A DNA stretch of 64,000 nucleotides, taken from Sinonovacula constricta (Eukaryota > Mollusca > Bivalvia > Cardiida > Solecurtidae). Positions 1 through 11,375 of the stretch are shown one piece after another. The translations under genes were made by a program, and so were the position numbers. The notes under the pieces were generated by a model. The model did not search any database. It was not told the DNA's origin and worked only from the letters and a program-made list of their open reading frames with translations. Where the stretch lies: contig CM017564.1 in NCBI GenBank assembly GCA_007844125.1, positions 24,918,263-24,982,262 on the forward strand. Direction: 5' to 3'. The number at the start of each line of letters is the position of its first letter. Position 1 is the stretch's first letter.

Positions 1-1900
1 ATTCACTTAATTGTGGAATTAGCTCATGTTGCAGTGTTTAGTATCGTATTGTTTAGTATATCAACAAGTTTAAGAGTCAAGAGAAGTTAAGTGTGGCGCC
101 GATTTTGAAGTTTGTTGTATTTTATATCAATGTGTTTAGAAGTACAAAGTGACGAACGTGGCGCCGATTTTTAAAATGTTTTGTTCATACCAAAGGAAAA
201 TCGAAATAACAGCAAATTTAAAAATTCATGCATGCAAATTATCCAGTTTTTATGAGAAAACGTGACCATAGTCTTTAGAATTTCCATTTGGTATATATTT
301 CCTTTAAGCTACCTTTGCTGGTCCTTTAATGTTTTTTAGAAAAAAAGCTGTGTATAGCTGCACCAGATTACGAGAGCATGTTTACCCTTCTCGTCTGCAT
401 CTTTGTTGCTCTATGAACATAGATGATATTGGCGCGCTTCCAACGTTAATATTAATTAGTGATGGTACTTTCAGTATCAAGGATAAATCTTTGCTCTATG
501 TGTTTTTCATGCTTGTTTTGTGCCGTTTGTTGATGGTAACATCTTGATTACCGCAGTACACGCACTCTATTTATAAACAAACGTTCGCCTCCAAGAGTTG
601 CTGCCCCAGGGGAAATCTTAAGATGTTCCTGTTGGAAACCAATGGGAAAGGTGTTTTATGCTGTCTTCTGTGTGTTCATATCTTGCAAAATTTTGTTAGA
701 CTTTTATAGCTGTCCGCCCACCAACAGTTGACAGAACGTTCAAAGAAATATTCCTTTCTAGTTTTATATAATTTTGTTGGCTCACTCTTGGACTCCAATA
801 ATAATGCAACCAAATAACAAAGGCAGTTGAAAAATGATGATAGATTAATTTACTGTTTATTGTATAAACATTTTTCTTCCGCCATAAAATACCAGTTATA
901 GCACATTTAAGTGTATCGTGTGTAATTTATTTACATTTTATACGCCCCTTGAAAGAAGAACGATGAAACAAGAAGCGCGCGTGTTGTTTATGTAAGTCTT
1001 TAATCGAGTGGATCACTCGACGATTAAGGTACGTTTACGATTATCAGCTTGCAAGGAAACATTTATATTTTCATCAGAACACATAACATTTTCAAAGAAA
1101 ATACTTGTAAGTACAATTCATGCCGTTACAGGTGCACTGAATGCCACTTTTTGTCTGAGAAAACCGAGGTGTTACAATCCGTTTTGCAATAGCTCTCTAT
1201 TTTAAGATTAAATCTAGCAATAATCTTTTGAGGATCTTGTGTTTGTTCGAAGTATGTTCGCCACCTTCTGGACATTATATTTTTAATTACACATTAACAC
1301 ATGAATGGTGGTGTACATTTGAGTGTTGTTTTGATGTTATTATGTAAAACAACATCTGTTTATTATAATAATTCATTTTACAACGGTAAGACTCAAATAT
1401 AAGTATGTCTTAGTGTATAATGTATATATTTTACTGAACACTGGTTATTAATAAAAGAAAATGACACTAAGTAAAGCATGACATAATAAACAGTATACAC
1501 TGACTTTTAAGACCATACCAGCCAAGATTTTTGAATGCTACTGCTATATTAAGTCGTTTATTTTTGTTTATTTTTGCTTTTTTTTGTTGCTGGTATTTTT
1601 GTTTGTTTTTGCTCATCCATCATACTTAGTCGGCTAATAAACATACGCACTTTACCAGACAAAAAGACCAAAATTAGTATCCTCTTGCGGCAGTTGGCAG
1701 TATTGTTTCATTAATAAGCTCACTGGATCATTTTTGCAATACCCGGCGTTACTTGCGTAAGGTAATATTGTTTTCTAATTTTTTACATCAGTTCAAAGTA
1801 CTTTAGAAGTATTTAACCATCAGACTGAATCGTAAGCAATTTCATCCGCTTACGTAGTAATCATTCATCACTCTCACATATATCCCTGCTAGAAGTTTAA
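1..1900. other. AT-rich non-coding DNA, nothing recognised
   Basis: No supported gene. A 14-bp direct repeat (gtggcgccgatttt) occurs near 92 and again near 159. Open frames here are short and of random composition. Confidence 0.5.
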
Positions 1901-1985
1901 TGTGTGGTTCTACCCAGGCATACGTCTGTTGTCTTCCTACACCAATAATAAGCTGGACGTCGCTAATATGACCATAACAGTGTAT
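1901..1985 (+). repeat. SINE 3' tail fragment (family 2)
   Basis: Carries the blocks ggttctacccag, cttcctacacca and agctggacgtcgc, which recur at 36685-36775 and, reversed, at 35320-35400 and 51920-51990. It runs directly into an AAAT microsatellite, as expected at a SINE 3' end. Confidence 0.55.
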
Positions 1986-1987
1986 AA

Positions 1988-2042
<55 letters not shown>

Positions 2043-2043
2043 A
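1986..2043. repeat. (AAAT)n microsatellite
   Basis: About 14 near-perfect tetranucleotide units at the 3' end of a SINE fragment, the usual origin of such tails. Confidence 0.95.
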
Positions 2044-2263
2044 TCTTGACAATTTCCGACTATTTTATTAGAATCCGCTACGAAACAGTACCAGTAGCAA
2101 CAGTATACACTCCGCAGAAAAAACAACAACAACAGCACACAAATATAACACCATCTAGAATATATGTGCCTTAATCATAGAATGATTACATACACGTGTT
2201 TATATGGCCCAGTTACATGTTGATGTTGCATGATAATACAACACGTATTACAAACATATATAG

Positions 2264-2510
2264 GGGGCGCTCGTGGCTGGGTGTGGTAGAGTCACGAACT
2301 GGTTACATCTCTGACTGTTGAGTCTCTTAACTGCGTTGGTTCGAATCCCATTCGTGGCGAAATATTTAATGTGGGAAGGTCTTTAAGCTGACTCGTGATG
2401 CGCCGGTGGTCCTTCCCAGATTCTTGGGTCTTCCCCCGCTAAAATAGCTGGCCATAGCTATAATGTCCATAATAAATCGCTGAGATGTATTAAAAAACTA
2501 AAAACAAAAC
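2264..2510 (+). mobile_element. tRNA-derived SINE, family 2, near full length
   Basis: The head resembles a tRNA: an A-box-like stretch (gtgtggtagagtc, about 2281-2293) and a B box GGTTCGAATCC at 2338-2348. A body follows with gcgccggtggtccttccc, then an A-rich 3' end with aaaacaaaacac. The head-body-tail order matches a pol III-transcribed SINE. It lacks a complete tRNA acceptor stem pairing, so it is not a tRNA gene. Confidence 0.75.
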
Positions 2511-3260
2511 ACAACAATAAACAAAACAAACAATCATGTACATCTACCAATACATTATGATGCCCACGCCTTAAGATAACTGGGCGATAGCATTCATAAT
2601 TCTCTGTAGGATTTCGCCAACATCTACTTAATATCCGCGATCAGATCACCGCAGTTATCAGTTAAAATGTCGGCTCACTTCAAAACTTATTAAGGACTTA
2701 AAGGTTGTATTCGACAGTTGGGTCCGATTTTTTTCCTCTCCAATAAACAAGTATGTCATTGGTACCTGAGAACGTCTTGCAAAATGCTGTTCATTGCTGC
2801 CAAAAATCTGTGTGCACAGTCAAGGATTATTCCACACTCGTCATTAAAAACAGGTGTTCCTTCCTTCCGAGCCACGCTGTAGAGATATCTATTTTTAAAC
2901 TTAGAAAACCCCGTGACCACTTACTTTTATATATACAGTAAAACCTCTCGAAGCGGCACCTCTAAGCAGCGGCTACCTCTAAGCAGCAACAGTTAAATTT
3001 TCCCCCAGTAGTTTTCATCGCATTTTAACCTCTTAGCAGCAACTCCACCGCGAAGCGGTAAGCGGCCATGTAAATCTCTTCCCTGAGGCTAGTTTAACCT
3101 CTGTGTAGCAACACCAGTGCAGCTAGTTTTAGAACGCGGTCGGCTGATCACTGCTTGTACACTGTTGAGAAGGTGTTAATTGGAATCAAGTTACAGTTGG
3201 ACGGGAAACCAGCTGCATGCTGCAAACATGCCGTTGTAGATCTAGGGTATTTACCTTACG

Positions 3261-3359
3261 TTAGAGCAGAGTGTTACTGCAATTAAGTTGTTAAAACAAG
3301 GAAGGTCAGCACAGTCTATTGCTACTGAGTTTGGCTGCGGCAGAACTCAGATACAGGTC
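3261..3359 (+). pseudogene. Transposase helix-turn-helix remnant (pogo/CENP-B type)
   Basis: Translating from 3261 gives a segment containing IKLLKQGRSAQSIATEFGCG then RTQIQV. This is the N-terminal helix-turn-helix pattern of pogo/Tigger transposases (leucine-rich helix, S-x-x-x-I-A-x-x-F-G, then T-x-I). No DDE catalytic region remains in the 665-bp element, so it is dead. Confidence 0.75.
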
Positions 3360-3399
3360 CGCTACTGACGCTATTGTTTTTGTAATAGACAAGCAAATG

Positions 3400-3458
3400 T
3401 ACCGTCTCCAGATAACTGAAATACTGTTGGTGGGACGGTAAACCCAATTAACAAACAA
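3400..3458 (+). mobile_element. 5'-truncated SINE tail with target-site duplication
   Basis: The piece matches the last ~60 bp of the family 1 SINE (ctccagataactgaaatac, then tgttggtggga). It is flanked by an 11-bp direct duplication acaagcaaatg at 3389-3399 and 3459-3469, direct evidence of a target-primed retroposition into the Tigger remnant. Confidence 0.85.
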
Positions 3459-3759
3459 ACAAGCAAATGCTGATTGCCTAAAGTATGAAACTATTTTAAA
3501 AAAAAATTCTCGTCTCACTGAAACCTCTGAGCAGCAACACCTCTCAGCAGCAACACTTTTTCGTGCCTCCGCCAGATGTTGTTGTGGAGAGGTTTTACTG
3601 TATAGTCATCTGGGTAATCCGCTCTGAAGACAATATCTATTTTTAACGACTAAAGTGTTGATTTATGCAAAAAAAGTATGACCAAATTCCTCGAAGCTGT
3701 TGTTAGATATTGGTACGTGAATTGAATGTAGACAAACTGTCGTATACCACCTTTAAAGT

Positions 3760-5230
3760 TAAAACAGCTGGGATTCGTTTAATGTCAATCCAGCATTGAA
3801 GTGATATGTGTGCGGAAAATTTCCCTTAGCGGCAAAGACGCTGCTCCTGGTGGAGAATTATTCATTTCTGTGCATCAAATAAAGTCGCCAACTGAAACTA
3901 TCTATTATAGCTCAGATTTACATGCTAGTCGCCAATCTCCCATGCAGAGTTGTCGTTCGTTCCTCTCTCAGACACCTCTGCAATGGGCTCACGTCAAGAT
4001 TTTTGACGGAAATTTTAAAGTGTTATTTAAAGGATATTTTCAAATTAAAATAATACTTCTACATAAAATGAATAAACATCTACTAAAAAAGACATATATT
4101 GAAGTAAATAATTAAAGATATTTAATTAATTCAAGCGCACTTTTTTGGAAGAATAACATAGTGATATTAATGCGCATTTGTAAATAAACATGGACGTGAT
4201 CCACGAGAAAGTCACGTGGATCGAAAGTAGTCCCGACATTAAGTGAGCCAATAACAGAGGTGAATGTATGAGCCGATGGTAGAGAGTGGCCAGTCGCAAG
4301 CTGTCTGTATGAATCTTTAGACGCGTTTTATTGATAAACTTGTAGGAAGTAATTTGGACAACATTATCGCTTTAAGCACACGCGATTCGCAATTCACCAG
4401 ACCGCATTTACTGATTAAACATGGCGTATACTTCGGACCCTTGCCGATAGGCTATGTGGGCATGTCAGTATCAATTATTGCGTGCGTGTGGATATTACAC
4501 TGACATGCATATTACCCCATAAGCATAATTGACACGCATTCGTTCAATGTTCAGCACAGCGGGTTTTGTCTTGATTTTGTTTGCAAGTCTTTGATTTTTT
4601 TCGGACTTAAAAGCTAATCAAAAGGCCTTCCCAACATAACAAAAAATCAACGCACTGAAAAGCTATGTTTTTGGACGGTCTAAGTTTTATAATGTAAGCG
4701 TAGAAAGTTATGCAAATAATGGTTACTTTAAATTGTTCCGGGGTAAAGCGATTGCACAACGCATTGGAAAGAAGGCACGTCTTAAGCTGCAAACTCGTCT
4801 TCTTCATACATTGGGACAAATGAATTACAGCACAGTCACGTCTGATTATGGAAACTATTAAACTAAAGATACATAACTTTTTATTTCATTGCATTTTAAC
4901 ATTTATTGCTACCGGACGCGACTAAAATACACTAAGGTCAAAATTAACAATCAGTATCTAATTCCCGATTGCAAAGCCGGTAAAGAGCCGCAGAAGGCAG
5001 CAAAGCCTTGCGCGGGATATCGCAAACATCTAGGCCTAGTATATGAAGCATAGTCAGTTGAACACCCGTTCTAATAACATAACTCTTCTTCGGTCATTTC
5101 CTCTAATCACTTAGTGATATTCCTGCGCAGTATTGATCATTAATAAATCAGCATTTTATTTTGATCAACTTTACAAAATATAATCACTTTAAAAAACTAG
5201 TTCAAACAAATTACAATATTAATGTTAACG
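3760..5230. other. Non-coding DNA with small hairpins
   Basis: No gene supported. Imperfect inverted repeats are visible at 4198-4222 (gatccacg / cgtggatc) and 4460-4508 (gcatgtcagt / actgacatgc). Open frames up to 104 codons have no recognisable domain. Confidence 0.45.
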
Positions 5231-6297
5231 TTTGAACCAAGCTTGGACACAATTAACGCGTCTAGTTTCCTTTGACATGCCTATTTGTATTAGAACTCGC
5301 ACTACTTTTCGTCGGGCATGAAGACAGGCCGCGAGTAGTCAAGCATCGTCGGACACCCACGACCGATTCATTCCGTTACTCTTCATTCATCGCCCCTGGG
5401 ATGTTTAGTTCACATTTCGCCGTTTCTGGTAATGATATTTCATTGGTCGCTTCATAATCCGATAAAGGTTTCGGTCCTATAATAAAGCTCGTTCTTTCAT
5501 TGCTTCGACAGACTTGCCAAAATGGCGATTTCAATGTCATACTTTTAGTCTCCACGCTAAAAAGGAGGATTTTGTAAGCAGTATTATGATTGGGCAATTG
5601 TTGTTTTATTCAGTTCGATAAGACGACAGACAATTTACCAACAAACCCACGGTCGACGAATGTAGTAAAACAGAATAGTCGAGCGTGTGTATTTGACGAT
5701 GGGAAAACCCAAACAAAAATCAGGTTATGTCAGTTAGACTTGGGTACTTAAAGTCTGTAGACAGGTCACTTCACAATTTATCTCTGTATGTCTGTAAATT
5801 AGAACAGGTCACTTCACAATTTATCTCTATACGTCTGTAAATTAGAACAGGTCACTTCACAATTTATCTCTGTATGTCTGTAAATTAGAACAGGTCACTT
5901 CGCAATTTATCTCTGTATTTCTGGCTGTCGAAATATGGTTTATTGTTTCAAGATCGGAAACGTATCCAAGACTATTCCAATGATATATTCTACGAATAAA
6001 AAAGGGGCGTTCATATTTTTTTTACATGCATCACCTTCCTGAGTGGGTCTTCGGTACACAGTCAATGTAGAAAAACACCTTTTTAAAACTTGTTGAACTA
6101 TTGAGAAAGCAACAGGCTGCAGCATGTGCATTAAATGTATATTGTTGAATGAAACCGGAATGGATAAAAGTGCTTAAGCGTTACGGTAAAAAAAAAAAAA
6201 GATTATTTCTTGTAATAAGTGTTATTACTCCTCTCTTTAGATTCGAATATGGGAAAAACTCTTTATTGGGATTTTCCATAGTGGCCTTAAGTTCACA
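5231..6297 (+). repeat. Tandem segmental duplication, copy A (1067 bp)
   Basis: Begins tttgaaccaagcttgg and is followed head-to-tail by copy B, which begins tttgaaccaagcctgg at 6298. Left part, minisatellite, and right part (from ctggctgtcgaaatatgg) are collinear in both copies with only scattered substitutions. The 61-codon frame shared by both copies (5272 and 6339) is a by-product of this identity, not a gene. Confidence 0.92.
5761..5925 (+). repeat. 43-bp minisatellite, 4 units (copy A)
   Basis: Units start at 5761, 5804, 5847 and 5890, each opening acaggtcactt and containing caatttatctct. This is the short counterpart of the array in copy B. Confidence 0.95.
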
Positions 6298-8150
6298 TTT
6301 GAACCAAGCCTGGACACAGTTAACGCGTCTAGTTTCCTTTGATATACCTATTTGTATTAGTACTCGCACTACTTTTCGTCGGGCATGAAGACAGGCCGCG
6401 TGTAGTCAAGCATCGTCGGACACCCACGACCGACCCATTCCGTTACTCTTCATTCATCGCCCCTGGGATGTTTAGTTCACATTTCGCCGTTTCTGGTAAT
6501 GATATTTCATTGGTCGCTTCATAATCCGATAAAGATTTCAGTCCTATGATAAAGCTCGTTCTTTCATTGCTTCGACAGACTTGTCAAAATGGCGATTTCA
6601 ATGTCATACTTTTAGTCTCCGCGCTGAAAAGTATGGATTTTGTAAGCAGCGTTATGATTGGGCAATTGTTGTTTTATTCAGTTCGATAAGACGACAGACA
6701 ATTTACCAACAAACCCACGGTCGACGAATGTAGTAAAACAGAATAGTCGAGCGTGTGTATTCGACGATGGGAAAACCCAAACAAAAATCAGGTTATGTCA
6801 GTTAGACTTGGGTACTTAAAGTCTGTAGACAGGTCACTTTGCAATTTATCTCTGTATGTCTGTAAATTAGAACAGGTCACTTCACAATTTATCTCTATAC
6901 GTCTGTAAATTAGAACAGGTCACTTCACAATTTATCTCTGTACGTCTGTGAATTAGAACAGGTCACTTCACAATTTATCTCTATACGTCTGTAAATTAGA
7001 ACAGGTCACTTCACAATTTATCTCTGTACGTCTGTGAATTAGAACAGGTCACTTCACAATTTATCTCTATACGTCTGTAAATTAGAACAGGTCACTTCAC
7101 AATTTATCTTTGTACGTCTGTAAATTAGAACAGGTCACTTCGCAATTTATCTCTGTACGCCTGTTAATTAGAACAGGTCACTTCACAATTTATCTCTATA
7201 CGTCTGTAAATTAGAACAGGTCACTTCACAATTTATCTCTGTACGTCTGTGAATTAGAACAGGTCACTTCACAATTTATCTCTATACGTCTGTAAATTAG
7301 AACAGGTCACTTCACAATTTATCTCTGTACGTCTGTGAATTAGAACAGGTCACTTCACAATTTATCTCTATACGTCTGTAAATTAGAACAGGTCACTTCA
7401 CAATTTATCTTTGTACGTCTGTAAATTAGAACAGGTCACTTCGCAATTTATCTCTGTACGCCTGTTAATTAGAACAGGTCACTTCGCAATTTATCTCTGT
7501 ACGTCTGTAAATTAGAACAGGTTACTTTGCAATTTATCTCTGTAAGTCTGTAAATTAGAACAGGTCACTTCACTATTTATCTCTGTAAGTCTGTTAATTA
7601 GAACAGGTCACTTTACAATTTATTTCTATACGTCTGTAAATTAGAACAGGTCACTTCACAATTTATCTCTGTACGTCTGTAAATTAGAACAGGTCACTTC
7701 GCAATTTATCTCTGTACGTCTGTAAATTAGAACAGGTCATATCGCAATTTATCTCTGTATCTCTGGCTGTCGAAATATGGTATATTGTATCAAGATCGGA
7801 AACGTATCCAAGACTATTCCAATGATATATTCTACGAATGAAAAAAGAGGCGTTCATATTTTTTTTTACACGCATCACCTTCCTGAGTGGGTCTTCGGTA
7901 CACAGTCACTGCAGAAAAGAAAACAACTTTTTTTTTTAAACTATTGAGAAAGCAACAGGCTGCAGCATGTACATTTTATGTATATTGTTGAATGAAACCG
8001 GAATGAATATAAGGGCTTAAGCTTTAAGGTGGGGAAAACAAGTTTGAAAATAAATTAAAGATTATTTCTTGTTAAAAATGTAATTTTACCTTTCTTTAAT
8101 TTCGAAAATGGAAAACACTCTTCATTGGGTTTTTTCATAGTTGCCTTAAG
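6298..8150 (+). repeat. Tandem segmental duplication, copy B (1853 bp)
   Basis: Same layout as copy A, ending ccttaag at 8150. The extra ~0.78 kb equals 18 additional 43-bp minisatellite units. It also shows small indels in the right part (7760-8150). Confidence 0.92.
6829..7770 (+). repeat. 43-bp minisatellite, about 22 units (copy B), with higher-order structure
   Basis: Units start every 43 bp from 6829 to 7732. Variant markers (ctatacg, ctgtacg with gtgaa, ctttgtacg, gtacgcctgttaa) show that units 2-8 (6872-7172) are repeated as units 9-15 (7173-7473), a 301-bp seven-unit higher-order block. Confidence 0.93.
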
Positions 8151-8625
8151 TAAATATTGATACAAGAATATGATTACAACTTTCTTTTCAATTGAAAATT
8201 AATAAAAAAAATCCTTATGTGATCGATATATTATGATTTCTATGAGCATTGTCATTGTTACCGTTATTGTATTCATGAAATCCAATGACATGTTTCATTA
8301 AATCAAAGCGCTGGCAAAGATTTTAGTATTTCAATAAAACTGACAGTAAAATAAGTTATTTTCTATAGAACATGTTTTCTTGCCCATGTAAATTTTCAAT
8401 AACGGCTTCTAAGAGAAAAAAGGAATATCTGTTTTGGAATAAGGCCAATAAAAGCGCAGAATATGCAATTTGTATTGATTTAGACTGGCTTTCAAATAAA
8501 ACTGTTGTCTAGATTTGGCAGTAAAGATGTCTTTCATATGAATGCCAATACAATCTTAAAAGCAAGAGTCCAGATATGTGTAGCCAGGAGTTCGGTGATG
8601 CAGAACCGGCTTCAGGGGAAAATAC
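8151..8625. other. AT-rich non-coding DNA, nothing recognised
   Basis: Low-complexity AT-rich sequence between two tandem arrays; no gene or repeat match seen. Confidence 0.4.
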
Positions 8626-9200
8626 ATACCGACTTTTTTGTACGACCGGTGCCAGTGTTAATTACAACCGGTGCCATTGTAAAATATATACCGACTTTTT
8701 TGTAAGACCGATGCCAGGGTTAATTACAACCGGTGACATTGTAAAATATATACCGACTTTTTTGTACGACCGGTGCCAGGGTTAATTACAACCGGTGCCA
8801 TTGTAAAATATATACCGACTTTTTGTACGACCGGTGCCAGGGTTAATTACAACCGGTGACATTGTAAAATATATACCGACTTTTTTTGTACGACCGGTGC
8901 CAGGGTTAATTACAACCGGTGCCATTGTAAAATATAATTATGCCGATTCTTTTGCACGACCGGTGCCAGGAATAATTACACCTGGTGCCATTGTAAAATA
9001 TATACCGACTTTTTTGTACGACCGGTGCCAGGGTTAATTACAACCGGTGCCATTGTAAAATATGTACCGACTTTTTTTGTACAACCGGTGCCAGGGTTAA
9101 TTACAACCGGTGCCATTGTAAAATATATACCGACTTTTTTTGTACAACCGGTGCCAGGGTTAATTACAACCGGTGCCATTGTAAATATATACCGACTTTC
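8626..9200 (+). repeat. 62-63 bp minisatellite, about 9 units
   Basis: The block accggtgccattgtaaaata starts near 8667, 8729, 8791, 8852, 8915, 8980, 9043, 9106 and 9169. Each unit holds two copies of accggtgcca either side of gggttaattaca. Spacing of 61-65 bp with indels at a T run. Open frames on both strands come from near-63-bp periodicity; frame-breaking unit lengths argue against coding. Confidence 0.93.
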
Positions 9201-9340
9201 GCGCTGGCATATTTTTTCCCTTTTTGATACAGAACGTGTATTAAGCGACTGTTATGTCAACACGGTTATGTTGTTTCTTTTAGTATTTTTTGTTTCTTCA
9301 AACATTCTAAGGCGTAGCAAGATTTAATGTTTGACTATTC

Positions 9341-9575
9341 TTCAAATACAATGCAACGACCCAGTTATGAATATAATAGTGAATATAATAATGACCATCA
9401 GCTTTTTGTGTGTAAAAGAAGACCCCATGCAGTTGGGTGGATATGACAACTGACGCCCCGTTGGTCAGCAGAATGACCCCCCCACCCCACAACCCAACAC
9501 ACACTCAAGAAACGTCTCGGTTCCGACCGGGGCTCGAACATACTCGGTGAGTCGGATTAAACGCGGACGCATGCA
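9341..9575 (-). mobile_element. tRNA-derived SINE, reverse orientation, diverged
   Basis: On the minus strand a B-box-like GTTCGAGCCCC lies at 9527-9540, and the opposite end (9345-9362, acaatgcaacgac) matches the 3' end of family 2 SINEs (acattgcagcgac in the copies at 35.3 and 51.9 kb). Confidence 0.55.
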
Positions 9576-9579
9576 CAAA

Positions 9580-10130
9580 ACATATACATGAATTTAATGA
9601 AAATGTATGTTTCAGTACAGCTATTTATTTTTAAATGAAAGTTATGTGCAGAGAAAAACATTGACTTTGCTTCACAAACGTACCTTTAAAATTAAATGTA
9701 GATGATAAAATGAGCGTTAAAATGAAAAAAACAACAAACGACAACAACAACAAAAGAATGGGAAAATCTATATAAGGACGGCGTAAAACGCAAAAAAGAA
9801 TAACCATTTTTATCTTACAAAATACAAATATAAGTTCCTAAACATACAAAGAAATTGTAATATTTTGCGCAGAATAAAAAATTACGCACGACACAATATG
9901 CCAGGTAAAACGTCGGTAAGAAATTTGAGCAAAGACTAAGATTGTGAAAAATATGTGGAATTAAGATAATTTATTTTAATTTTGTAAAAATTATTGATGT
10001 TAGATAGTAATTCATGCAGATCTTGAATCTACATGAGAATTTTTTAAATATAGTATGATTGTTTCTACTCGTTTACTAAACTGCCTTGCCTAAAAACTGC
10101 ATAAAATAATTTCATAGTTATTACTTAATT
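9580..10130. other. AT-rich non-coding DNA, nothing recognised
   Basis: Very AT-rich with short acaac runs; no gene, repeat family or structured element recognised. Confidence 0.4.
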
Positions 10131-10239
10131 ATTCAAGTATGCTGACGTTTTCAGAAAAAAAATGCGTTTATTTAAACACCACGTGTACCATAGGCATTGG
10201 GCCTCCAGGAATGTCCTCATCGTTGCTACGTCTAGAATC

Positions 10240-10710
10240 GAGACGTTCATGCTTTTGTGCCTATTGCATGGGTATTCCCCGTTACATTACTCCACTATGC
10301 TGCGTTATGTACCCGTGGGACAATTGGCTAGGAAAATCTCGTATTCATGAATAGTTAATGAGGCAGTTTCATTGGTGCCATAAGGAAACCACCTGGATAA
10401 CTAGCCAATGAAATTACGTTTTATATCTAAGGTTCGGTTAACCATTCAAAATAGCGACCTCCATAAGTAAACATGTGCGTTGGTTTCTAGTTTTAGTAAG
10501 AAAATCCCAGTGTGACGTCATTGAGATTGAAGAGTATTTTATTGCAACATGCGACTTCATTGGAAGAAGATTGGTCTCCCCTGCCTCATGCATATTCATG
10601 AAAACGAGATTTTGCTAGTCAAATTTCCCACGGTATGTGTGGAGTGTAACGGAAGAAAGTACTGTGGATGCCGACGATGGCTTTTGTGCCTATTGCATGG
10701 GTATTCCCCA
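10240..10710. mobile_element. Foldback element with long inverted arms
   Basis: The left arm (10312-10366, cccgtgggacaattggctag onward, to gttaatgaggcag) is the imperfect reverse complement of the right arm (10577-10632, ctgcctcatgcatattcatg onward, to cccacgg). In addition, a direct copy of cttttgtgcctattgcatgg occurs at both flanks (10251 and 10681). The spacer is about 210 bp. Structure fits a foldback or MITE-like element; class unknown. Confidence 0.7.
10513..10520. promoter_or_regulatory. CRE octamer TGACGTCA
   Basis: A perfect palindromic cAMP response element in the context cccagtgtgacgtcattgag. A similar context (agtgtgacgtcatt) occurs twice at 19.67 kb. Function is unproven; an 8-mer occurs by chance about once per 65 kb on average. 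Confidence 0.3.
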
Positions 10711-11084
10711 TTTTCGTATTGTGATAGTTATCTCCTGTGTGGGAAGATTAAAAAAATACTTTTTACAAAAAAAATATTCTTTTTTTCTTTTAATTCGCTC
10801 ATTTATAAAAATGGCCTCAAGCACTTTCTGTCATTATTATCTTAATAAAATAAGATACAATTTTCTGTGCATGTTGCAGTCAATGGTGTTCCAAAAAGTT
10901 GTATAAGTTGAAAAATTCCAATTTCTTCTTCAGTGATTATAACTATGCCTTATACCTTTCCAAAATTAAGTTTAGAAGGTGAAATTTAAATAGTTGGAGT
11001 AACGTCCCTTTATAAACGAAAAGATGGTGTCGGTGAGAGGGGTGGTTACACTAAATACTGACCGGAAGTAGAATGTCTTGACAC

Positions 11085-11375
11085 CATGCACAATAAAGGA
11101 CTGATCAACTTTTACAGGAAGTACATATTTCATTGATATTTGTTAGTTACCGACTGGCAATTTGACGGTATGTGCATTCTATGAAGCAGAACCTTGTAAC
11201 AAGTCGCAAAAGTTGGCTTATTTCTTGGTCTTTAGGATAGACAATAAATAGCTCGTTTCACCTATATATGGTTATAGGGGTCCATCATAACTTGGTCATG
11301 GTGCGATTTGTTACCAACTTTTCGCGATTCACTATTGACTATAGAACAAACTTATTTAGTGGAGTCTAACCTGAG
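11085..11375 (+). repeat. Interspersed repeat, copy 1 of an inverted pair
   Basis: About 290 bp aligns with the reverse complement of 17305-17595: ggactgatcaacttttacag, tccatcataacttggtcatg and acaaacttatttagtgg blocks occur in the same order. The class is unknown; no TIR or tRNA head seen. A 40-bp piece of the upstream flank (11038-11075) also recurs reversed at 19323-19365. Confidence 0.85.

Larger units (their letters stand above)
2936..3600 (+). mobile_element. pogo/Tigger-like DNA transposon remnant, 665 bp
   Basis: Ends with perfect inverted CAGTAAAACCTCTC / GAGAGGTTTTACTG termini, flanked by a TA duplication (2934-2935 and 3601-3602), both hallmarks of the pogo/Tigger group. Just inside are repeated cacctctaagcagc motifs. 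A broken transposase fragment remains (see 3261-3359). The element sits inside the TTAA MITE and is itself interrupted by a SINE tail. Confidence 0.88.
2698..3756 (+). mobile_element. TTAA-flanked MITE (copy 1), host of a nested insertion
   Basis: The ends are TTAA plus a variant of AAAGGTGGTATCCGACAGTT on the left and its reverse complement plus TTAA (3753-3756) on the right. The interior shares ordered blocks with copies at 36.1, 39.2, 42.7, 44.6 and 56.9 kb: gagccacgctg, tatttttaaac, ccgtgaccacttac, taatccgctctga. The interior is interrupted at 2936-3600 by a Tigger-like element. TTAA target duplication suggests mobilisation by a piggyBac- or Kolobok-type transposase; the class is inferred. 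Confidence 0.85.

Noticed and set aside
5272..6524. Duplicated 61-codon frame (5272 and 6339) as a paired small gene
   Set aside because: Identity comes from the 1.07-kb tandem duplication; no protein-specific conservation is visible.
6829..7770. A CRISPR array
   Set aside because: Units are contiguous 43-bp repeats with no unique spacers, in animal nuclear DNA.
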